NCBI GenBank assembly: GCA_044375275.1
Contig: JBILMZ010000155.1
Coordinates: 1 to 8,313, forward strand
Length of the DNA stretch: 8,313 nt
Direction of reading: 5' to 3'
Source: SZUA-430 sp044375275
GTDB lineage: Bacteria > Pseudomonadota > Alphaproteobacteria > Micropepsales > Micropepsaceae
Positions 5,986 to 8,313 of this stretch are shown here, piece after piece. Each line of letters begins with the position of its first letter. The first letter of the stretch is position 1. The notes beneath the pieces were generated by a model that had not been told where the DNA came from, ran no database searches, and saw nothing but the letters and a program-made list of their open reading frames with translations. The position numbers were made by a program, and so were the translations under genes.

Positions 5986-6207
5986 ATGGTCATGAGTGCA
6001 GGGAAGATCGCGCGGAGCCACTTTGCAGCCGCGATCGCGCAAGCAAAGGCCGAAGGGCAGGACCTCGACGCGGTGGCACGCACGATGCTGGCCGAGGCCG
6101 TGAAGTCGATGCTGGAGCGGCGCAGCGTGAAGGATGTGCAGGCCGAGATCCTGGCGGCCGCTGACAATGTTGACCCCGACAAGGACTACATGTTCATGCG
6201 GCCCTGA
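5986..6207 (+). CDS. Small conserved-looking hypothetical protein (73 aa)
   Basis: The product is not one I can assign to a family. It reads as a mostly alpha-helical soluble protein: a hydrophilic, Ala-rich first half (ARSHFAAAIAQAKAEGQ), a helix with LDAVARTMLAEAVKSMLERR, then SVKDVQAEILAAADNV and a short acidic/aromatic tail (DPDKDYMFMRP). There is no signal peptide, membrane segment or metal-binding cluster. Two starts six bases apart are possible. ATG 5986 has GAGG 11 bases upstream; ATG 5992 (MSAGKIARS) has AGG (5980-5982) 9 bases upstream. It lies 60 bases before the aminotransferase-fold gene on the same strand and may share its transcript. Codon use (G/C at third positions) agrees with its neighbours, which supports it as a real gene. 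Confidence 0.7.
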   Translation: MVMSAGKIARSHFAAAIAQAKAEGQDLDAVARTMLAEAVKSMLERRSVKDVQAEILAAADNVDPDKDYMFMRP

Positions 6208-6267
6208 CTTGGTCGGCCGGGCGTTTCGCTGTATGCCACCCTGCATGGTCTGCCGGGGTGGAGAGCG

Positions 6268-7179
6268 ATGCCGGGAAGTCAGGATTTTGCCGCCGATCCG
6301 CGCAATGAAGGCGTGCTCATCTATCTGAACGGGCGGCTTGTGCCGCGTCACGCCGCGATGGTCTCGGTGTTCGATGCCGGGTTCGTGCTGGGCGATGGCG
6401 TGTGGGAAGGCCTGCGGCTCCACAAGGGAAGGCTCCTGCATCTTGAAGAGCATATCGAGCGCCTCTTCTGGGGCGCGCGGGAGATTGCGCTGGACCTGGG
6501 GCTGACGCCTGACGGCGTGAAGGAGGCCCTTCGCCAGACGCTCGCGGCCAATGGCATGGAGGATGGCGTTCATATTCGCCTGATGGCCACGCGGGGCGTG
6601 AAGGCAGCCGTCAACCAGGATCCGCGCAATGCGCTCGGGACGGCCACCATCGTCATCATCGCCGAGCACAAGCAACCGTCGCCGGAGATCCGTACGCGCG
6701 GCCTTGCGGTGTGGACGTCGTCCATACGTTGCACGCCAGCCAACATGTTCGACATGCGGCTGAACTCGCACTCCCGGCTCAACCTCATCCGTGCCCTGAT
6801 CGACGTGCTGGACAAGGGGGCAGACGAGGCGCTGATGCTTGATCCGCAGGGCCATGTCGCCTCGTGCAATGCGACCAACTTCTTCTGTGTCGTGGATGAC
6901 GTGCTCTGCACGTCGTCGGGGGACTATTGCTTCAACGGGATCACGCGCCAGCATGTGATCGGGCTCGCGCGCGGCGCCGGCATGAAGCTGCTTGTCGGGG
7001 ACTTCGGACCAGCTGAGGTGGCGCGCGCCAGCGAGGCCTTTGTCACGGGGACGTTTGGCGGCATCACGCCTGTGCGCTCGATTGATGGCCGGACGCTGCC
7101 GGCCTCTATCCCCGGGCCCGTGACTGCGCGGCTCATCGGGTTGCTTGAAGAGGCCAAGGATGCGGAGGCTGCACGATGA
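6268..7179 (+). CDS. Class IV aminotransferase-fold protein with altered active-site residues
   Basis: The 303-residue cytoplasmic protein has the layout of fold-type IV PLP enzymes (branched-chain and D-amino acid aminotransferases, aminodeoxychorismate lyase). Visible are IYLNGRLVPRHAAMVSVFDAG, GDGVWEGLR ending in R50 (a phosphate-binding arginine in D-amino acid aminotransferase), HLEEHIERL, GADEALMLD, GITRQHVI and the phosphate-binding T260-G-T262 loop. The catalytic core is unusual. The segment where the Schiff-base lysine should lie (162-174, DMRLNSHSRLNLI) has no lysine, and the glutamate that contacts the pyridine nitrogen (VSEG or VTEG in relatives) is S199 in HVASCNATNFF. The start at 6268 has GGAG 4 bases upstream. 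The stop overlaps the next start as ATGA, so the two proteins are made together. Calling it an active branched-chain aminotransferase would go beyond the sequence; a lyase, a lysine-free PLP protein, or a non-catalytic partner are all possible. Confidence 0.88.
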   Translation: MPGSQDFAADPRNEGVLIYLNGRLVPRHAAMVSVFDAGFVLGDGVWEGLRLHKGRLLHLEEHIERLFWGAREIALDLGLTPDGVKEALRQTLAANGMEDGVHIRLMATRGVKAAVNQDPRNALGTATIVIIAEHKQPSPEIRTRGLAVWTSSIRCTPANMFDMRLNSHSRLNLIRALIDVLDKGADEALMLDPQGHVASCNATNFFCVVDDVLCTSSGDYCFNGITRQHVIGLARGAGMKLLVGDFGPAEVARASEAFVTGTFGGITPVRSIDGRTLPASIPGPVTARLIGLLEEAKDAEAAR

Positions 7180-7913
7180 GTGCAACTGCCATCCGGATTG
7201 CGATGTGGTCGGGCCCGCGCAACATCTCGACGGCCATGATGCGCTCGTTCGAGAACCGGCCGGATACGGCCGTGGTCGACGAGCCGTTCTATGCTGTCTA
7301 TCTGCAGGAGACTGGCGCGCTGCATCCGATGCGGGACGAGGTGCTGGCCTCGCAGCCGCGTGACTGGCAGGTCGTTGTCGAGCGGTTGCTGGGGCCTGTG
7401 CCGGAAGGTCGTCCGGTCTTCTACCAGAAGCACATGACCCACCACATGCTGCCGCTGATCGGGCGGGAGTGGACGCTGAACCTTCGCAATGCCTTCCTGA
7501 TACGCGCGCCCGAGGATGTGCTCCTGTCCTATGCGCAGGTTCGGGGGACACCGAGCCCGGAGGAGATTGGCGTGCCGCAGCAGCGCGAGCTGTTCGAGCG
7601 CGAGGCGGACCGGCTTGGGGATGCGCCGCCGGTCATTGATGGCGCTGATGTGCTACGTGATCCCGGCCGTGTCCTTTCGCTGGCCTGTGCCGCGCTGGGC
7701 ATCGCGTTTGTGCCGGAGATGCTGTCCTGGCCTGCGGGACCACGCGCAACCGATGGCGTGTGGGCGCCGGCGTGGTACAGCGCCGTCGAGAAGTCGACCG
7801 GTTTCTCCGCGCCACGTGAGGGGCGGGTGGAACTGACGGATGAGCTGAAGCGGGTTGCGGATGCCGTTCGCGGCGACTATGAGCGCCTGGCGGGCTTCCG
7901 GTTGGGGGCCTGA
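7176..7913 (+). CDS. Sulfotransferase-like P-loop protein
   Basis: This 245-residue soluble protein resembles the nucleotide-binding core of PAPS-dependent sulfotransferases. Near the N-terminus MWSGPRNISTAMMRSF (residues 10-25) takes the place of the 5'-phosphosulfate loop. DEPFY (35-39) follows as in relatives, and IRAPEDVLLSY (109-119) with R110 and S118 resembles the 3'-phosphate-binding RxPxDxxxS motif. QKHMTHH (84-90) is rich in possible acid/base residues. The C-terminal third holds the Trp/Pro-rich GVWAPAWYSAVEKSTGF, as expected for a substrate-side segment. The start overlaps the upstream stop (ATGA) and has a strong GGAGG at 7164-7168, 7 bases before it. From memory, this domain is found fused to a class IV aminotransferase-like domain in plants, which fits the coupling here. 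Substrate and reaction are unknown, and use of PAPS is inferred from motifs only. Confidence 0.85.
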   Translation: MSATAIRIAMWSGPRNISTAMMRSFENRPDTAVVDEPFYAVYLQETGALHPMRDEVLASQPRDWQVVVERLLGPVPEGRPVFYQKHMTHHMLPLIGREWTLNLRNAFLIRAPEDVLLSYAQVRGTPSPEEIGVPQQRELFEREADRLGDAPPVIDGADVLRDPGRVLSLACAALGIAFVPEMLSWPAGPRATDGVWAPAWYSAVEKSTGFSAPREGRVELTDELKRVADAVRGDYERLAGFRLGA

Positions 7914-8070
7914 GATCTGGCTTTGGAAGATGACACGAGCGCCGAATCTGTGTGGGTCTTTTTGTCGGTCTTGAGCCATTTTCCTCTGCTGAAGATGACA
8001 CTTTCGTCGTTGTTTTTGCGATTGATGCTGTAGCCTTTCGTTGGGATTGGGAAGACGGAATTCGACTCAA

Positions 8071-8085
8071 GAACAATATAAGAAC
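8071..8085 (-). promoter_or_regulatory. Candidate LexA (SOS) box
   Basis: On the minus strand the sequence is GTTCTTATATTGTTC, an exact GTTC-N7-GTTC, the direct-repeat operator known for LexA in alphaproteobacteria. The A+T-rich spacer and position in an A+T-rich, promoter-like stretch support it. On the minus strand TTGCAC (8102-8097), 16 bases, TATATT (8080-8075) puts a -10 box inside the operator. On the plus strand CATATT (8085-8090) could be a -10 touching its edge, though no good -35 goes with it. Which transcript it controls is not clear. Confidence 0.5.
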
Positions 8086-8185
8086 ATATTGATACAGTGC
8101 AAGCGGACCGAATGTCGCGGGACAAGCCGTGTTGATGCAACTTCTTTCCGGGAGCCCGCGCTCCCAGCGCGGCACGTTGCTGGTT

Positions 8186-8215
8186 CAGGCTGGCGCTGCG
8201 TGCTAGCCTGATTTT
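8186..8215 (+). terminator. Terminator-like hairpin in the leader region before the last gene
   Basis: CAGGCTGGC (8186-8194) pairs with GCTAGCCTG (8202-8210), giving nine pairs including one G-T, with a 7-base loop GCTGCGT and ATTTTC after it. The T-run is short. It lies 33-62 bases before the ATG at 8248 and roughly 120 bases after the LexA-type box, so it could end a small RNA or attenuate the downstream gene. It might equally be an ordinary leader structure. Confidence 0.4.
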
Positions 8216-8227
8216 CAACGACATTCT

Positions 8228-8243
8228 ACAAGGCGGGCCTTGT
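8228..8243 (+). promoter_or_regulatory. Hairpin next to the last start codon
   Basis: ACAAGGCGGGCCTTGT is a perfect 6-bp inverted repeat (ACAAGG and CCTTGT) with loop CGGG. It ends 4 bases before the ATG at 8248 and contains the only AAGG ribosome-binding-like sequence nearby in its 5' arm, so folding would hide it. It may dampen translation or be an operator. Confidence 0.35.
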
Positions 8244-8247
8244 TCGC

Positions 8248-8313
8248 ATGACTCCAAGGCTTGAGTTGTTCCGAACAGTGCTCCGGTACCTGCTGGCCGC
8301 GGTCTATTTTTTT
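8248..8313 (+). CDS. N-terminus of a membrane protein, possibly DoxX-like (runs off the right edge)
   Basis: Only 22 codons are in the window. They read MTPRLELFRTVLR followed by the start of a hydrophobic segment, YLLAAVYFF. A short basic N-terminus leading to LLAAVYFF is like the first membrane helix of DoxX-family and related small four-helix membrane proteins, but 22 residues are not enough to assign a family. No strong Shine-Dalgarno precedes the ATG; the nearest purine stretch is in the arm of a hairpin at 8228-8243. If the upstream LexA-type box and terminator-like hairpin are real, this gene is the most obvious plus-strand candidate for control by them. Confidence 0.5.
   Translation, partial: MTPRLELFRTVLRYLLAAVYFF

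Larger units (their letters stand above)
7914..8247. other. Intergenic region, 334 bases, more A+T-rich than its surroundings
   Basis: No convincing gene lies here. The stretch holds a candidate LexA box (8071-8085), promoter-like sequences around it, a GGGAGC-CCGC-GCTCCC hairpin (8150-8165), a terminator-like hairpin (8186-8215), and a hairpin next to the last start codon (8228-8243). T-runs at about 7961-7965 and 8012-8017 have no good stem before them, so I see no clear terminator for the upstream pair. Two tiny reading frames (8112-8135 and 8135-8206; 7 and 23 codons) overlap at TGATG but lack Shine-Dalgarno sequences. A minus-strand ATG at 7979 has AGAGGA before it, but its frame runs antisense into the sulfotransferase-like gene. 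Confidence 0.6.

Noticed and set aside
5983..7551. 522-codon open frame on the minus strand, opposite the aminotransferase-fold gene and its neighbours
   Set aside because: The plus-strand frames show clear family motifs throughout. The minus frame is Arg/His/Pro-rich without any recognisable domain, as expected for an antisense shadow in G+C-rich coding DNA.
7653..7979. Minus-strand 108-codon frame with AGAGGA before its ATG, downstream of the LexA-type box
   Set aside because: Only about the first 22 codons are outside the sulfotransferase-like gene and the rest is antisense to it. Without homology it is not called a gene, though a minus-strand transcript here remains possible.
1..8313. 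tRNA, rRNA, CRISPR array, insertion sequence, integrase or attachment site
   Set aside because: None was seen: no repeated spacers, transposase motifs, terminal inverted repeats or structural RNA hallmarks. The window reads as stable chromosomal sequence.

Overview
The window looks chromosomal and comes from an alphaproteobacterium. The evidence is GC-rich sequence with strong G/C bias at third codon positions, the gene order carA <- / -> yqeY-dnaG-rpoD, an RpoD with alphaproteobacterial region 1.1 and long non-conserved region, and a GTTC-N7-GTTC type LexA box. A Hyphomonadaceae/Caulobacterales-like source is a guess from protein flavour only. Family assignments come from reading motifs; no database search was made.

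Layout. (1) Bases 1-381, minus strand: the first 127 codons of carA, small subunit of carbamoyl-phosphate synthase, running off the left edge. (2) 382-580: divergent promoter region. It holds a good carA promoter, an 8-bp inverted repeat at the predicted 5' end of the carA mRNA, and a weaker promoter for the rightward operon. (3) 581-5428, plus strand: the macromolecular synthesis operon yqeY (GatB/YqeY), dnaG (primase) and rpoD (housekeeping sigma factor), closed by a clear intrinsic terminator at 5439-5471. A low-GC patch inside the 3' part of dnaG holds a candidate internal promoter for rpoD. (4) 5481-5855, minus strand: a small unrecognised protein with four predicted membrane helices, convergent with rpoD. 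(5) 5856-5985: divergent intergenic region with a perfect 14-bp palindrome, an FNR/FixK-like box and a hairpin that carries a Shine-Dalgarno in its loop. (6) 5986-7913, plus strand: a 73-aa hypothetical gene, then a class IV aminotransferase-fold protein overlapping by ATGA with a sulfotransferase-like P-loop protein. (7) 7914-8247: intergenic, more A+T-rich, with a candidate LexA box, several hairpins and a terminator-like structure. (8) 8248-8313: the first 22 codons of a membrane protein, possibly DoxX-like, running off the right edge.

The yqeY-dnaG-rpoD block is ordinary housekeeping: it couples replication priming and transcription initiation, and it neighbours pyrimidine/arginine biosynthesis. 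The least explained part is the aminotransferase-fold/sulfotransferase-like pair. In the aminotransferase-fold protein the position expected for the PLP Schiff-base lysine has no lysine, and the glutamate that contacts the pyridine nitrogen reads as serine. Its translationally coupled partner keeps sulfotransferase-type nucleotide-binding motifs. From memory, the same two domains occur fused in plant 'branched-chain aminotransferase-like' proteins, which would make this a conserved two-part system of unknown chemistry. The second point of interest is the 7914-8247 intergenic region, which may be a LexA-controlled leader or small RNA.
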